Position numbers and translations under genes: made by a program
Assembly (NCBI GenBank): GCA_016342285.1
Contig: JAEINQ010000001.1
Location: forward strand, 152,546 to 216,545
Direction of reading: 5' to 3'
DNA length: 64,000 bases
Source of the DNA: Desulfobacterales bacterium
GTDB lineage: Bacteria; Desulfobacterota; Desulfobacteria; Desulfobacterales; JAEINQ01
Shown: positions 25,532 to 34,725 of the stretch, one piece after another
How positions within the stretch are numbered: the first letter of the stretch is position 1
How the letters are laid out: each line of letters starts with the position of its first letter
Notes under the pieces: generated by a model
What the model was told of the DNA's origin: nothing
The model's database searches: none
Seen by the model: the letters and a program-made list of their open reading frames with translations, nothing else

Positions 25532-26344
25532 TCATCCCCGGCCGGTCATGTAATGGCTGTCCATGGAGCCATAGACCACCGGCAGGGTCTCCATGAGCGG
25601 TGGTGAAAAATCAAAAACCGTCTCCAGAAACTGCACGGCGATGCGATAGGTAGCACCCCACAGCACATCCCGCCCGTCCGGACCCGCCAGTCGAAAGCAG
25701 GGGAAGTCCTGAACGTGGCGCCGGCCGCCGGCTTCCATACGAAACCGATAACGGGCGTATCGACGGGCCTCGAGAAGCTGGCCCAGAGGAATGCGGACGA
25801 TCCGCTCGACCTCCCAATTGGGCAAAAACCGCCGCTGCCCGCCTACCCATCCCACCATGGGGTAAATCACCCGGCGAAACATCACCAGGCGCTGGGGCCT
25901 CATGGGCCCCAGAAATCTCACGCCCAACGGGTTCAGCCGCATCTCCTCGGCGGCCTCCCGAAGGGCGGTGGCCAAGTGCAAGGCCAGGCGGCCGGACGGA
26001 TCCGGCCACCGGCGTTGCCATCGGCGCCAGTGGGGCCATCGGGCAAGGGGAGACCCGGGCAGGCGCAGCAGGCGTGCCAGCCCTCCGTCGAGCCGAGGGG
26101 AAATGCCGCCACCGGGGCAGCACAGATCCCCGGGCTGACGCACCTGGGCCGATCGTTTGTTTAGAATCAAACAAGGCCCGCGTTCAGCTCGGGCCCATGG
26201 CGGCCCCAGCAAAAAGAGCACCACGGACGGCACCGGCGGATTTTTCCCCGGTTCGGGCAGGACATCTTCGGGCCCCACTGCCCCATTGAGCCGCCTGGCA
26301 ATGTGCTCCGGAAGCCTTTGCATCTGGTCCAGTGGACCCTTCAT
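25532..26344 (-). CDS. Nudix hydrolase, CoA-pyrophosphatase-like
   Basis: This is about 270 residues from ATG 26344 (MKGPLDQMQRLPEHIARRL). The Nudix box is split: QPGDLCCPGGGISPR, a long insertion of about 35 residues, then LATALREAAEEMRLNPLGVRFLG, giving GG...REAxEE for metal binding. VVLFLLGP and the LCCPGGG segment recall CoA diphosphatases (NudL type). The insertion within the Nudix motif is unusual and may affect substrate choice. Confidence 0.8.
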   Translation of the reverse strand: MKGPLDQMQRLPEHIARRLNGAVGPEDVLPEPGKNPPVPSVVLFLLGPPWARAERGPCLILNKRSAQVRQPGDLCCPGGGISPRLDGGLARLLRLPGSPLARWPHWRRWQRRWPDPSGRLALHLATALREAAEEMRLNPLGVRFLGPMRPQRLVMFRRVIYPMVGWVGGQRRFLPNWEVERIVRIPLGQLLEARRYARYRFRMEAGGRRHVQDFPCFRLAGPDGRDVLWGATYRIAVQFLETVFDFSPPLMETLPVVYGSMDSHYMTGRG

Positions 26345-26673
26345 ATCTATCCTGTTCCGAAGACCGTCACCAAAGAGAGCCCTCTGTGTGTTTTGTAAAT
26401 CCTGTCTAAGACCGCTTTCATAAGGCATCGGACGTCCGAAGTCAAAGGGGAGCAAAAAGTGACGCCAAGTGGATTCCAATCACAATTCGAGATAGAAATC
26501 CACGTCATGTGGGTCTGAATTATTACCATTGAATACATAGGCAACGAGCCGCCGCTTGTATATTCTGTCCATCGGCGCTAAAGAGTGGGCGTGGTGACCG
26601 TTTATAGCGTTTGTCAGAAATACGTTCCGAATACGGCAAACAATGACCGCAGCAGCAGGAGAACACTGGAGAT
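26345..26673. other. Gene-free stretch with a decayed repeat fragment
   Basis: No gene is recognised. CAATTCGAGATAGAAATCC and CACGTCATGTGGGT at 26484-26515 match the left end of the TTTAGGCAT element in a degraded form. CTCTGTGTG and ATCCTGTCTAAGAC words occur at 26380-26412. Confidence 0.5.
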
Positions 26674-27057
26674 ATGGAACAATGGATCCCTTTTCGAGAC
26701 GGCGAGTACCGGGTGGAACGCGCCTTTCTGGTGGGGCAAAATGACGTTGCCGCACCGGTCGAGCAGGCGGTGGTGGAGGTCTACACGGGCCACGACGGCA
26801 TGCGTCAACTCAAGGGCAACGGTATGGTAAAAAACGTTCTGGTGGTGGAACTGCTGGAGGAGAGCGACGAGCTCGACCTGATTCTCGACCTGGGAAACGA
26901 TTACAGGTATCGCATGATCGGCCCCAGCCTCATCGCCGGAAAGGTCTTCGACCCGGAGGTCAAGTCCCTTCTCCAGTTTGCCCCCACATCCCCCTGGATA
27001 GAAATTTCACCCGAGGCATTCAACACCCTGACGGCACGGGTGACCATGCTGGCCTGA
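26674..27057 (+). CDS. Hypothetical protein, 127 residues
   Basis: This soluble protein begins MEQWIPFRDGEYRVERAFLVGQNDVAAPVEQAVVEVY. It is rich in beta strands and acidic residues (VVELLEESDELDLILDLGNDYRYRMIGPSLIAGK) and has no membrane helix or signal. GGAG lies close to the ATG. The next gene downstream encodes CheX, so a signalling context is possible, but the 270-bp gap argues against a tight operon. I do not recognise a domain. Confidence 0.6.
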   Translation: MEQWIPFRDGEYRVERAFLVGQNDVAAPVEQAVVEVYTGHDGMRQLKGNGMVKNVLVVELLEESDELDLILDLGNDYRYRMIGPSLIAGKVFDPEVKSLLQFAPTSPWIEISPEAFNTLTARVTMLA

Positions 27058-27329
27058 TCCGGCGTCAGGCGGCTGGTGAAAACGGCGATGCAGGCCGATT
27101 ATTGTCCCCGGGTTCAGCGACCCATCCCTCAACGATCTGACGCACGGGCAGATACCGGAGGCGGTCGGCTCAATTTTTTCCATTGATATGAACGGCCTGC
27201 AAAGGTATAGAAGACATGTCGTGGTTGCCATATTACAGAGCCATAGGCGGGTCGCCGTGACAACCTGGGCAGCTGGCCGGAAAACGGGCAGGATATGAAC
27301 CCCGATCACAAACGAAAGGTGACCGCTCC

Positions 27330-27788
27330 ATGGACGTCCGCTACATCAATCCTTTTCTCAAGGCCGTTACCAACCTGTTTGAAACCATGATCGAAATTCC
27401 CCTGACCGTGGGAAAGCCGAGCTTGAAAAAGGCGATGGAGGCGTCCCATGAGATCAGCAGCATCATTGGTCTTTCAGGTTCTGTCACCGGCTGCGTGGTC
27501 ATCAGCTTTTCGGAGGCCATTGCCCTTCAGCTTTCGTCGGCCCTGGTCGGCGAGGAATTCACCAAAGTGGACGAAGACTGCATCGATGCCATCGGAGAGA
27601 TTGCCAACATGATCGCCGGCAACGCAAAAACCGATTTTCCGGGTAAAGAAAGCTCCATTTCCGTGCCCAGCGTCATCATCGGCAAGCACAAGGTCGCCTA
27701 CCCCCGGGGCATCCCCATCGTTTCTATCCCCTGCAAGACCGACAAGGGGCCAATGGCCATCGATGTGGCGTTGAAGATACCCGAGTAA
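27330..27788 (+). CDS. CheX-like chemotaxis phosphatase
   Basis: This 152-residue protein reads MDVRYINPFLKAVTNLFETM, GLSGSVTGCVVISFSEAIALQLSSALVG and EDCIDAIGEIANMIAGNAKTDF. The last segment is the ExxN helix (E...GEIANMIAGNAK) whose Glu and Asn drive dephosphorylation of CheY-P or other receiver domains. AGGTGA precedes the start. A chemoreceptor lies at 51350, but no other che genes are adjacent. Confidence 0.9.
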   Translation: MDVRYINPFLKAVTNLFETMIEIPLTVGKPSLKKAMEASHEISSIIGLSGSVTGCVVISFSEAIALQLSSALVGEEFTKVDEDCIDAIGEIANMIAGNAKTDFPGKESSISVPSVIIGKHKVAYPRGIPIVSIPCKTDKGPMAIDVALKIPE

Positions 27789-28495
27789 CCGGCCGGCGCG
27801 CCTTCTTTTTTTACGAATATATCACCTATAAACCCACCCCCTGCCCCCTGTGTTAAGGGCTCGTCGGGACAACCCCTCCAACCGGCCCATACCGCGGGTT
27901 ATCCATTACAGCCCGCCCCTTTCGTATTTCAAACTGCAAAGCCATTTCTTCAAAATGAACCGTCCAGCGACGGGTCAATGAAGCGGGCCGGATTTCTTAC
28001 CCATTGATTTCACTCACCAACGCCCACCCCTGCGTCGTTGGCACAGTCATTGCTGTACCCGATGATAACATTATCGGGATTGTCATATTTCCGTTCCGTT
28101 TCAGGTGATTTTCAATCGGTTCGATAAGATCAGCATTTTTGGTTTGTAAAGGCCTGACAATCCCTATGTAAAATAACAGGGTTCCTCGCTATTTCGTGTG
28201 GGAGGCCAGGAGGGTGCCTTCTCGCGGCCCGAAAAACTCGTCGCCAAGCGCCTGTAACCCCGGACAGCGCCCTCTTTCAGCAGAAAAGACTGATAATTTG
28301 GATTGTTAAGAAGCATTTGCGGCCGGACTTGGTTCTGTCCGGGGTAACGGGCCCTAAGCGGCTCAGACAGTTCCGAGCCGCGAGAAGGCACCCTCCTGGC
28401 CCTGGCCGGCACCGTTTTACCCATATGAAACAGCGAAGAGCCAATAACAGCAATACTGCCCCAAGTGGGCATTGATAGAATCGGAGATGGAATTA
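27789..28495. other. Long gene-free stretch around a nested inverted repeat
   Basis: The first 400 bases show no gene. GGGATTGTCATATTTCCGTT at 28075-28094 resembles 47755-47774 and recurs inverted at 28153-28168. A nested inverted repeat fills 28204-28401. A weak promoter-like TTGTAA-17-TGTAAA pair (28144-28172) points into it. Confidence 0.5.
28204..28401. repeat. Nested perfect inverted-repeat element
   Basis: Two 25-bp perfect inverted arms lie at 28204-28228 (GGCCAGGAGG...CTCGCGGC) and 28377-28401. Inside them are 14-bp perfect arms GTAACCCCGGACAG (28254-28267) and CTGTCCGGGGTAAC (28335-28348), enclosing a 67-base centre. No coding frame spans it. It could be a MITE-type element or a structured RNA gene. 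Confidence 0.75.
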
Positions 28496-28822
28496 ATGGG
28501 ATCAACCGGCAGAAAATCGTTATGGGTGGGAATTCTCTTTGCCGCCATGGCGGCGGGGTTGGTGGCCGGTTGTACGGTCCCGGCCCCCGTGCCACAGAAA
28601 GCGAAGATCCATGATGCCGATTATTATCGGACCCACCCGTTGAGCGAAACCCAACTGAACCGGGAATGGGGACGGCCGTTGACCGTCATGACGCTGGATC
28701 GCGGCGTGACCCAGTGGGTCTATCCGCTAAGCCCCGCGCCGGTGAACGGTTACCAGTACTTTCTGGTCCGAAACGGGCAAGTGATTTCCAGCGGGATCTG
28801 GATTACCGATATCTCAAGTTGA
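28496..28822 (+). CDS. Small lipoprotein, unknown
   Basis: This is about 108 residues from ATG 28496, with GGAG 9 bases upstream. The lipoprotein signal SLWVGILFAAMAAGLVAGC ends in an AGC lipobox, so the mature protein starts at that Cys and sits in the membrane facing the periplasm. The mature part (HPLSETQLNREWGRPLTVMTLDRGVTQWVYPLS, YQYFLVRNGQVISSGIW) resembles small SmpA/OmlA-like beta proteins only loosely. Function unknown. Confidence 0.75.
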   Translation: MGSTGRKSLWVGILFAAMAAGLVAGCTVPAPVPQKAKIHDADYYRTHPLSETQLNREWGRPLTVMTLDRGVTQWVYPLSPAPVNGYQYFLVRNGQVISSGIWITDISS

Positions 28823-28835
28823 TTCCCCGACGGCA

Positions 28836-29975
28836 TCACTGCCGGGTGCCGGTTTTCGCCGGCGCTTCCCCGGCAGTGGTCGAAATAGCGTGCCCGACCA
28901 GATAAGCGCGCACATCTCTGGCAGCAAGTATCTCGTCGAGATCGGCAAAGACCTCTTTTTCTCCGACGACCCGGCTCGGGTCCGCTGCCTGAAGCGCCTG
29001 CATCCGTTTCATTTTCTTGTTCTTGCTGATAATCCCTTCGATACGAATGGCATGGGGCACCTTTACGGTGCCGCTGTCCGCTTGAGCCAACTGGAAGAAG
29101 ATATTTTCGCCGTAGATAATGTCGAGAAAATTCCCTTTTTCCAGCCCGATGGCCATGGGGAAAAGCTCATGCCGGCCGGTCAGGTTCGTTCCCAGACGGG
29201 CCTTTTGGGACTCGAAATGATAGGAAACCTTTTTGCGGCCGGTGCTTTCGGGATCGTCCATGACCTGCTTTAGGGCATTGACGACCCGGATATCGGTCTG
29301 CCGCGGCAAAAACAGCAGATAATTGAAAAAGGCGGTCAGGGGGCCCATCTGATCGGTCCAGGGCATGGCCTTTGAAATGGCCGGTTGGGCCTTGTCCGGC
29401 CAGAAAACAATCCGGCCGGGGTCGCGGAAAAACGCGATTCGGATGGCCGTTTGACCCGCATAACGCTTCTTCCCGGGCAGAAACTCTTCCAGGCTCTCCG
29501 TCACGAAACGGCCGTTGTCCAGAACAAGCCCTTCGGTCAGGCGAACTTCGATTCCCTCCATCAGTTCGCGATATTCCTGGGTATGCTTTCCAAAGAAGTT
29601 CAGCAGAATCCAGCTCCAGGCGTCTCTTCCTTCGGGCTCGGTCAGATGAAACGTCGACTCGAAACGGTCCCCGTTCCGCTGAAGACGCGCCGTTGCGTTC
29701 ATCCAGATGCGAAGATTAAACTGCCCCAGCATGTGTACCCGCCAGGTCAGGGTCAGGGCTTGAATCTGCCGGATCGACAGTGGGGCCATCGCCTGCAAAA
29801 AAACGTCGGCCCGGGTCCGGGCCTGGAGCAGTTCGGTCTCCTCCGCCCAGATGCGGCTTGCCGGCCCTGCCAGGGCCATCACAACGGCCAGCACCAACAA
29901 CAGGCGGGGGTTGGTCTTTCGCTCGAAAACGATTCTTTTCAGCCGGGTTCGCGGCAAATGGAAATGACAGGCCAT
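28836..29975 (-). CDS. Secreted protein of unknown function
   Basis: This 379-residue protein has an N-terminal signal (LLLVLAVVMALAGPASRIWA before EETELL). The mature region (FNLRIWMNATARLQRNGDRFESTFHLTEPEGRDAWSWI) looks like a periplasmic beta-rich fold handling a lipid or outer-membrane client, by analogy with LolA/DUF3108-type proteins; this is inference. It is the second leftward gene after the MocR regulator, 41 bp downstream, so they may share a transcript. Confidence 0.65.
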   Translation of the reverse strand: MACHFHLPRTRLKRIVFERKTNPRLLLVLAVVMALAGPASRIWAEETELLQARTRADVFLQAMAPLSIRQIQALTLTWRVHMLGQFNLRIWMNATARLQRNGDRFESTFHLTEPEGRDAWSWILLNFFGKHTQEYRELMEGIEVRLTEGLVLDNGRFVTESLEEFLPGKKRYAGQTAIRIAFFRDPGRIVFWPDKAQPAISKAMPWTDQMGPLTAFFNYLLFLPRQTDIRVVNALKQVMDDPESTGRKKVSYHFESQKARLGTNLTGRHELFPMAIGLEKGNFLDIIYGENIFFQLAQADSGTVKVPHAIRIEGIISKNKKMKRMQALQAADPSRVVGEKEVFADLDEILAARDVRAYLVGHAISTTAGEAPAKTGTRQ

Positions 29976-30016
29976 GGTCTGGTCTTTGCTCCCCTGGGTG
30001 GTCGGGCGCCGGCAGC

Positions 30017-31306
30017 TCAGCCCGCTTTCGGGGGCCGGCTGCCTCGGGCAAATAGTGACCTGAGATGGTCCAATCCCTTATCAAAAGCGGCATCGTCCAT
30101 GTTCATGAAGGCGATGCGAAACCACGATCGGTATTGGGGCGAAAAGGAAAATTCCTCCCCGGGAGTCCACGGGACATGGGCCAGGTCCAGGGACCGCCGG
30201 GATTCGACCCACAGGCTGTAACCCTGTTGGGGCTCAGGCACCACCAGGTCTTTGCAGGCACCCAGCAGGCCCAGCAGGCGTTCTTTTCGTCGGCCGATCC
30301 GGTCGCGGATGTCATGGATGTAGTCGTCATAGCCGCCGCTTTGTATGAACGCCTTGACAAATTTTTGAAGCAGTCCCGTAGAAACAATATCCGAGGTGTA
30401 CTTGGCGTAGAGAAACTTGTCGTAGAGGCCGTCGGGTACCACCATGAATCCGAGTCGAATGTCCGGCACCGTGGTGGGTGAAAGCGACTTGATGTAAATG
30501 GTTTTTTGGGGAATCATGTCCACGAACCGGGGGATCGGCCGGTCCTGGTACTCGGAAAGGTAGTCGTCCTCAACAATGTAAAAGGGCGCCTTTTCGGCCC
30601 GTCGGGCGATGGATTCCTTCTTTTCAAGGCTGTATGCAATGCCTGTTGGATTGTGCACCGTGGGCATGGTGTAAAAGAGTTTGATCCGCCGGGTCAGGCT
30701 GCGGTCGAGTGCGCCCAGGTCCGGTCCGTCGCCATCAAGGGAGACAAAGTGTTTGGGCCGGAACAGGGAAATGGCTCCCGGATAGGTGGGGTCTTCGAAG
30801 AGGCTCGCCTCGGAGATGTTGGCGGAAAAGACCTTGGCCGTGAGGTCGAGACCCTGTTGGGCACCGGAAATGATGAGCATCCTCTTGGTGGGCACCCGAT
30901 AGTGGGCACCCAGTACCCGGAGAAGATCAGGATCGCCGGCAACGGGGGTCGGGGCCAACGCCCGGGACTTTTCACGGTCAAAAAGGTCGGTAAAGATGTC
31001 TCGTGCCTGAATGTAGGGGAAAAAGGCCTCGGAAACATAGGCGGTTTTAAAGTCATACAGGGGGTGGGCATCGCCGATCTTTTCGGAAAACCGGACATAG
31101 GAACCGCTGCCGACGATGTTCTCCAGATAGCCATGACGTTTCAAGCGTTCAAAGGCCTTCTGGACCGTCAACTTGTTGCAGCCGAATTCGACGGCCATGC
31201 TTCGGATGGACGGAATCTTCTGGCCCGGCGTGTAACGCCCCAACCGGATCCGGTCCTGAATCTCATCGGCAATGGCTGCGTATAGGGGCATGGGCCTCGT
31301 CTTCAA
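30017..31306 (-). CDS. MocR-type transcriptional regulator (GntR wHTH plus aminotransferase domain)
   Basis: This 429-residue protein has a GntR-type winged helix at residues about 8-75 (RIRLGRYTPGQKIPSIRSMAVEFGCNKLTVQKAFERLKRHGYLE). It is followed by a fold-type I aminotransferase domain: ISGAQQGLDLTAKVF, YTMPTVHNPTGIAYS, YIVEDDYLSEYQ and the PLP Lys in YIKSLSPTTVPDIRLGF. The family senses PLP or amino compounds and controls nearby metabolism genes; the target here is not evident. A TTTAGGCAT repeat lies just upstream of its start. Confidence 0.9.
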   Translation of the reverse strand: MKTRPMPLYAAIADEIQDRIRLGRYTPGQKIPSIRSMAVEFGCNKLTVQKAFERLKRHGYLENIVGSGSYVRFSEKIGDAHPLYDFKTAYVSEAFFPYIQARDIFTDLFDREKSRALAPTPVAGDPDLLRVLGAHYRVPTKRMLIISGAQQGLDLTAKVFSANISEASLFEDPTYPGAISLFRPKHFVSLDGDGPDLGALDRSLTRRIKLFYTMPTVHNPTGIAYSLEKKESIARRAEKAPFYIVEDDYLSEYQDRPIPRFVDMIPQKTIYIKSLSPTTVPDIRLGFMVVPDGLYDKFLYAKYTSDIVSTGLLQKFVKAFIQSGGYDDYIHDIRDRIGRRKERLLGLLGACKDLVVPEPQQGYSLWVESRRSLDLAHVPWTPGEEFSFSPQYRSWFRIAFMNMDDAAFDKGLDHLRSLFARGSRPPKAG

Positions 31307-31400
31307 AGATCCGCTGGAGGAAAGAACACCGGCAATGGTACCCCTGTCAATGCAAAAGCGGTTTGTGATATCAATTTTTTATCCTCGTTTGCCATGTTGT

Positions 31401-31660
31401 TTAATTCGAAGTAGAAATCCATGTCCTTTGGGCGTGGTCAGAGTCAATTGGCTATGCCGTTCCATTGGTCGGAAAATGCCTAAAATGCACTAAAGTGTGA
31501 AATGCCTAAAATTGTGGAGTCGCTTCGCTCCGGCTTTTTAATTGAAGATATGGCAGAATTCCTTCATTTTAGGCAATTTAGGCAATTTAGGCATTTCGAA
31601 CTGGAATCGACGTATCGCCGCCCCTTCCAGGGGCAAACCAAAGCCTGGTCCTTTTTGGGG
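31401..31660 (+). repeat. TTTAGGCAT repeat element, copy 4
   Basis: A near-complete copy: TTCGAAGTAGAAATCC, the CCATGTCC/GGGCGTGG hairpin, AGTCAATTGGCTATGCC, two AATGCCTAAAA words around CACTAAAGTGTG, the GTGGAGTCGCTTCGCTCC hairpin, GATATGGCAGAATTCC, three tandem TTTAGGCAA units, TTCGAACTGG and a CCCCTTCCAGGGG hairpin. It is upstream of the leftward MocR gene. Confidence 0.85.
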
Positions 31661-31716
31661 TATGGAAATGTCGAGATGCCCCCTTATAACACAGGGGCGC
31701 ATCAATTTACAGCGAG

Positions 31717-31796
31717 CCTCCACACGCAGATCGGGTGGCCTCGGGAGGCCCCCATTGGGAGGGCTTAATGTCCAAGATCCAATTCTCTGTGTTCAC
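31717..31796 (+). repeat. GCGGAGCGGGTGGC repeat, full copy
   Basis: It matches 25441-25517, including GGGAGGGCTTAATGTCCAA and AATTCTCTGTGTTCA. The stretch between the MocR start and 31876 contains no gene besides these repeats. Confidence 0.7.
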
Positions 31797-31875
31797 GCTA
31801 GTCGTTCTCGCCGGGACCGTAGAAACGCTTCCGGCCCACCAATAGAAGTGGTGGTTTAATGCCGGAATTAGAACG

Positions 31876-32259
31876 TCATTTCTTTACGCCGATCCAGCGC
31901 CGGGCACTCCGGACATCCGTGAAAATCTGAATCTCGTAAGGAAACGCTTCGCCCAGGATCTGAAACATTCGCGAAACACCGAAGGACTCCTCGCTGTCGA
32001 CAACCAGGGCGGTTTTTTCGTGATACTGGCCACCGGAGTGGAGACTTTTGATGTTGTCAACGATTTGCATGACCTGTTCGCTGTTGAACGCCGAGGCGGC
32101 AGCACACCCCCGGGTATCCCAGATATCGTTGGTTGTCAGGCTTTCCGGCCGGCTGCGCTGCCGGTGCAGCGCCGCGCTGGCCAGTTCGTAGGTAAAGATG
32201 GTGCCGGGTTCGAAACGGACCACCATGATCCCGTCCATGGTTTCGATGGTAAATCCCAT
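31876..32259 (-). CDS. Hypothetical protein, possibly SpoIIAA/STAS-like
   Basis: This is a 127-residue protein. The N-terminal MGFTIETMDGIMVVRFEPGTIFTYELASAALHRQ and C-terminal AFPYEIQIFTDVRSARRWIGV suggest the alternating strand-helix pattern of STAS/SEC14-like single-domain proteins, ending in a helix with a conserved-looking tryptophan. It is a weak fold call. It lies 36 bp downstream of the FAD oxidoreductase gene on the same strand, so cotranscription is likely. Confidence 0.6.
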   Translation of the reverse strand: MGFTIETMDGIMVVRFEPGTIFTYELASAALHRQRSRPESLTTNDIWDTRGCAAASAFNSEQVMQIVDNIKSLHSGGQYHEKTALVVDSEESFGVSRMFQILGEAFPYEIQIFTDVRSARRWIGVKK

Positions 32260-32295
32260 TGCGTTCTTCCCTTCTGATGTGCTGCAAAAAAACGT

Positions 32296-33837
32296 TCAGG
32301 CAACCTTTTCGATGATGCCCATGGCCGTGCGGATGCCGTCGGCGGCGCTGGAAATGATGCCGCCGGCAAAGCCGCTTCCCTCACCGACGACATAGAGGTT
32401 GGCCACCCCGGCGCAAGGCCCGTTCTTTTCCCGCACCACCTGGACCGGAGACGAGGTCTTGCTCTCCAGGCCCATGATGATGCCGGTATCAAACCCCTTG
32501 AGTTTTTGGCCAAAATGGCCAAGGCCGTCTTGAAGGGATCGGCTGATTGCCCCGGGGAGCAGTTCCCACAGTGGCGCCGGAGCCAGTCCCAGAGGGTAGC
32601 TCGATTCGGGAAGCCCCGCCGTCGGCGGTCTCTGGGTGATAAAGTCGCCAATGCGGCAACAAGGCGCCTGAAAGCCGCCGGTATGGGAAAAAAACCGTGC
32701 CTCCAGTTCCCCGAGCCAGTCCAGGGCTTCCGAAGCGCAAACGCTTCGTCCCAGCAAATCTTGAAGGTCCACGGCCGCCACACAGGCGGCGTTGGCAAAT
32801 TTCCCGCTTCGTCCGTAGAGGCTCATGCCGTTGACAATGTTGGTGTCGGCATAGGCGGTGGCCGGCACCACCACACCGCCGGGGCACATGCAGAAAGTGT
32901 ATACCGGCAATCGTCCGGGGGCCCTGGATGTCAGCCGGTATTCCGCCGCCTTGACCCCGGGCAGGCGCTCTTTTCCCCACAGGGCGCGATTGATGATCTC
33001 CTGGGGGTGCTCGACCCGGCAGCCCACGGCGAAGGGTTTGGCGCGAAACGCCACCCCCCTGCGAATGAGCATGCGGTAAGTCTCGTGGGCGCTGTGGCCG
33101 GGGGCGATGATGAAATGCGCTGCCGCCAGGCTGCCGGCTGTCGTCACCGCCTCGATAACGCGTCCTTCCCTGACGGTCAGGTCCTGGAGCATGGTTTCAA
33201 ACAGCAGGGTTCCGCCGGCATCTTCATAGATTTTTCTGAGCCGGTGAACGATTTTTCGAAGATTGTCGCTGCCCAGGTGGGGGTGGGCCATGTAGGCGAT
33301 CTCTTGGGGTGCCCCGGCATCGATGTAGCTGGACAGGACAAAGTCTTTCTCCCGAGAGATCTTCTTGGTCCGCGAGGTGAGCTTGCCGTCTGAAAAAGTC
33401 CCGGCGCCCCCTTCGCCGAAAGCGTAGTTGCCGACGGGATTGAACCGGCCGGTCTTCTCAAAAACGCGAATCCCATCGGCCCGCTTGGCGACCGCCGCTC
33501 CTCGTTCGATGAGGGTCGTTTCGTACCCGGCCCGCTGCAGGATGAGCGCCGAGAAAAAGCCGGCCGGCCCGCTCCCCACCACCAGGACGCGACCTCTCCC
33601 CTTTCGAAACGGAATACAAAGCGGTTCGGCTGCCGGGGGCGGGCTGCCGCCAAGTTCACCGGAGACCACCGCCACCCGCACCAGCCAGTGGATGTCACTC
33701 TTTTTCCGGGCATCGAGGCTCTTGGTTTCAATCCGGTAGGTGAACGAACCGATCCCCAGCGCCTTTTCGATGGCACGCCGTAACTCCCCTTCCGTATAAT
33801 CGGAAGGAAGTTTCAATTTGATGTCCCGGTATCCCAT
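32296..33837 (-). CDS. FAD-dependent oxidoreductase (COG2509-type)
   Basis: This 513-residue protein starts with a small alpha/beta extension (GYRDIKLKLPSDYTEGELRRAIEKALGI) typical of this uncharacterised flavoprotein family. The dinucleotide-binding motif VLVVGSGPAGFFSALILQRAGYETTLIERG follows near residue 80. TFCMCPGGVVVPATAY and the C-terminal VGEGSGFAGGIISSAADGIRTAMG complete the FAD site. The substrate is unknown. Length and motifs are intact. Confidence 0.88.
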   Translation of the reverse strand: MGYRDIKLKLPSDYTEGELRRAIEKALGIGSFTYRIETKSLDARKKSDIHWLVRVAVVSGELGGSPPPAAEPLCIPFRKGRGRVLVVGSGPAGFFSALILQRAGYETTLIERGAAVAKRADGIRVFEKTGRFNPVGNYAFGEGGAGTFSDGKLTSRTKKISREKDFVLSSYIDAGAPQEIAYMAHPHLGSDNLRKIVHRLRKIYEDAGGTLLFETMLQDLTVREGRVIEAVTTAGSLAAAHFIIAPGHSAHETYRMLIRRGVAFRAKPFAVGCRVEHPQEIINRALWGKERLPGVKAAEYRLTSRAPGRLPVYTFCMCPGGVVVPATAYADTNIVNGMSLYGRSGKFANAACVAAVDLQDLLGRSVCASEALDWLGELEARFFSHTGGFQAPCCRIGDFITQRPPTAGLPESSYPLGLAPAPLWELLPGAISRSLQDGLGHFGQKLKGFDTGIIMGLESKTSSPVQVVREKNGPCAGVANLYVVGEGSGFAGGIISSAADGIRTAMGIIEKVA

Positions 33838-33894
33838 GTATCCAAAGCCCGGCCGAGACGGATCAGGGGTTTATTCCGGCATAAAACCACCACT

Positions 33895-34725
33895 TCAATC
33901 AAAAAGTTTTTTGAAAACGCTCTGGACCCCCTCACGAACCTCTTCCATGGTAGCATTTTTGGCCTCGCTGGCGGCCACGCCGCCGATTTCCTTGCCGGTT
34001 TCTTTTGCCGCACCGGTAATCGCTCCGTCACTTTTCTTTGCCGTCGGCACAGGGGTCCGGGTCGGCGCAGAGGGGGCGACGGAAGTCGTGTTGCCGGGTA
34101 GGTTGAAGTATGCCGCACCCAAGTCGGTTTTCTTGAGGGAGGCAAGGATCATATCCCAGTCGACCCGAAGGACGCCGCCGTAGCCGGATTCGGATGCCGC
34201 CTTTGACGCATCATCAATGGCCCTGGACATTTCCGGCCCCATGACGCGGCCCATGCCGGCGGCCAGATTCAACCAGGCCTGGTTGAGCAACACAATGTCC
34301 TTGTGGTCACTGAAGACCATCTCCTTGCTTTCAACCAGTTTTCCCTGTCCGTCGCGCACCTCGGCGGTATAAACCATTCCCGGATATCCGGCCACTTTTT
34401 CTTTCCGGCCCGTAGACCGATACACGGTCTGATAACCCGAAACCGTTGCGGAAGGCTGTCCGCCAAACATTTTCATCATGCCGGACATCTGGTCCATGTC
34501 CATCGCCTGCCATTGCCCCTCCGAACGGGAGACCATGTAGACCTTTTTGCCGGAAAGCAGCATGTAGCTGTCCGGGTGGGTATCCATGCGGATGTGATCC
34601 GCATCCCTGACGGCCAGGGTGAAGCTTCCGCCGTCTGCCTGTCTCCATTTGGCCAACAGGTCGGTGGCCCAGGCCGAGAAGGGAAGTATCAACACAATCA
34701 GTGCTGCCGGAATCAGACGTTTCAT
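33895..34725 (-). CDS. Secreted protein, DUF4412-like
   Basis: This is about 276 residues from ATG 34725 (MKRLIPAALIVLILPFSAWA, a clear signal peptide). The mature part contains FTLAVRDADHIRMDTHPDSYMLLSGKKVYMVSRSEGQWQAMDMDQM, the beta-sheet pattern of periplasmic DUF4412-type proteins. A proline/threonine-rich linker (APSAPTRTPVPTAKKSD) leads to a short amphipathic C-terminal helix. An in-frame extension upstream of the signal was discarded. AGGAGGGTCC precedes the ATG. Confidence 0.75.
   Translation of the reverse strand: MKRLIPAALIVLILPFSAWATDLLAKWRQADGGSFTLAVRDADHIRMDTHPDSYMLLSGKKVYMVSRSEGQWQAMDMDQMSGMMKMFGGQPSATVSGYQTVYRSTGRKEKVAGYPGMVYTAEVRDGQGKLVESKEMVFSDHKDIVLLNQAWLNLAAGMGRVMGPEMSRAIDDASKAASESGYGGVLRVDWDMILASLKKTDLGAAYFNLPGNTTSVAPSAPTRTPVPTAKKSDGAITGAAKETGKEIGGVAASEAKNATMEEVREGVQSVFKKLFD

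Noticed and set aside
28204..28401. Retron RNA
   Set aside because: The inverted arms would fit, but there is no reverse transcriptase gene next to it.
31272..31493. Peptides such as RNPCPLGVVRVNWLCR, seen in several places, as a conserved small gene
   Set aside because: They recur because they are translations of the TTTAGGCAT repeat element at unrelated frame ends; no start or ribosome site is conserved.
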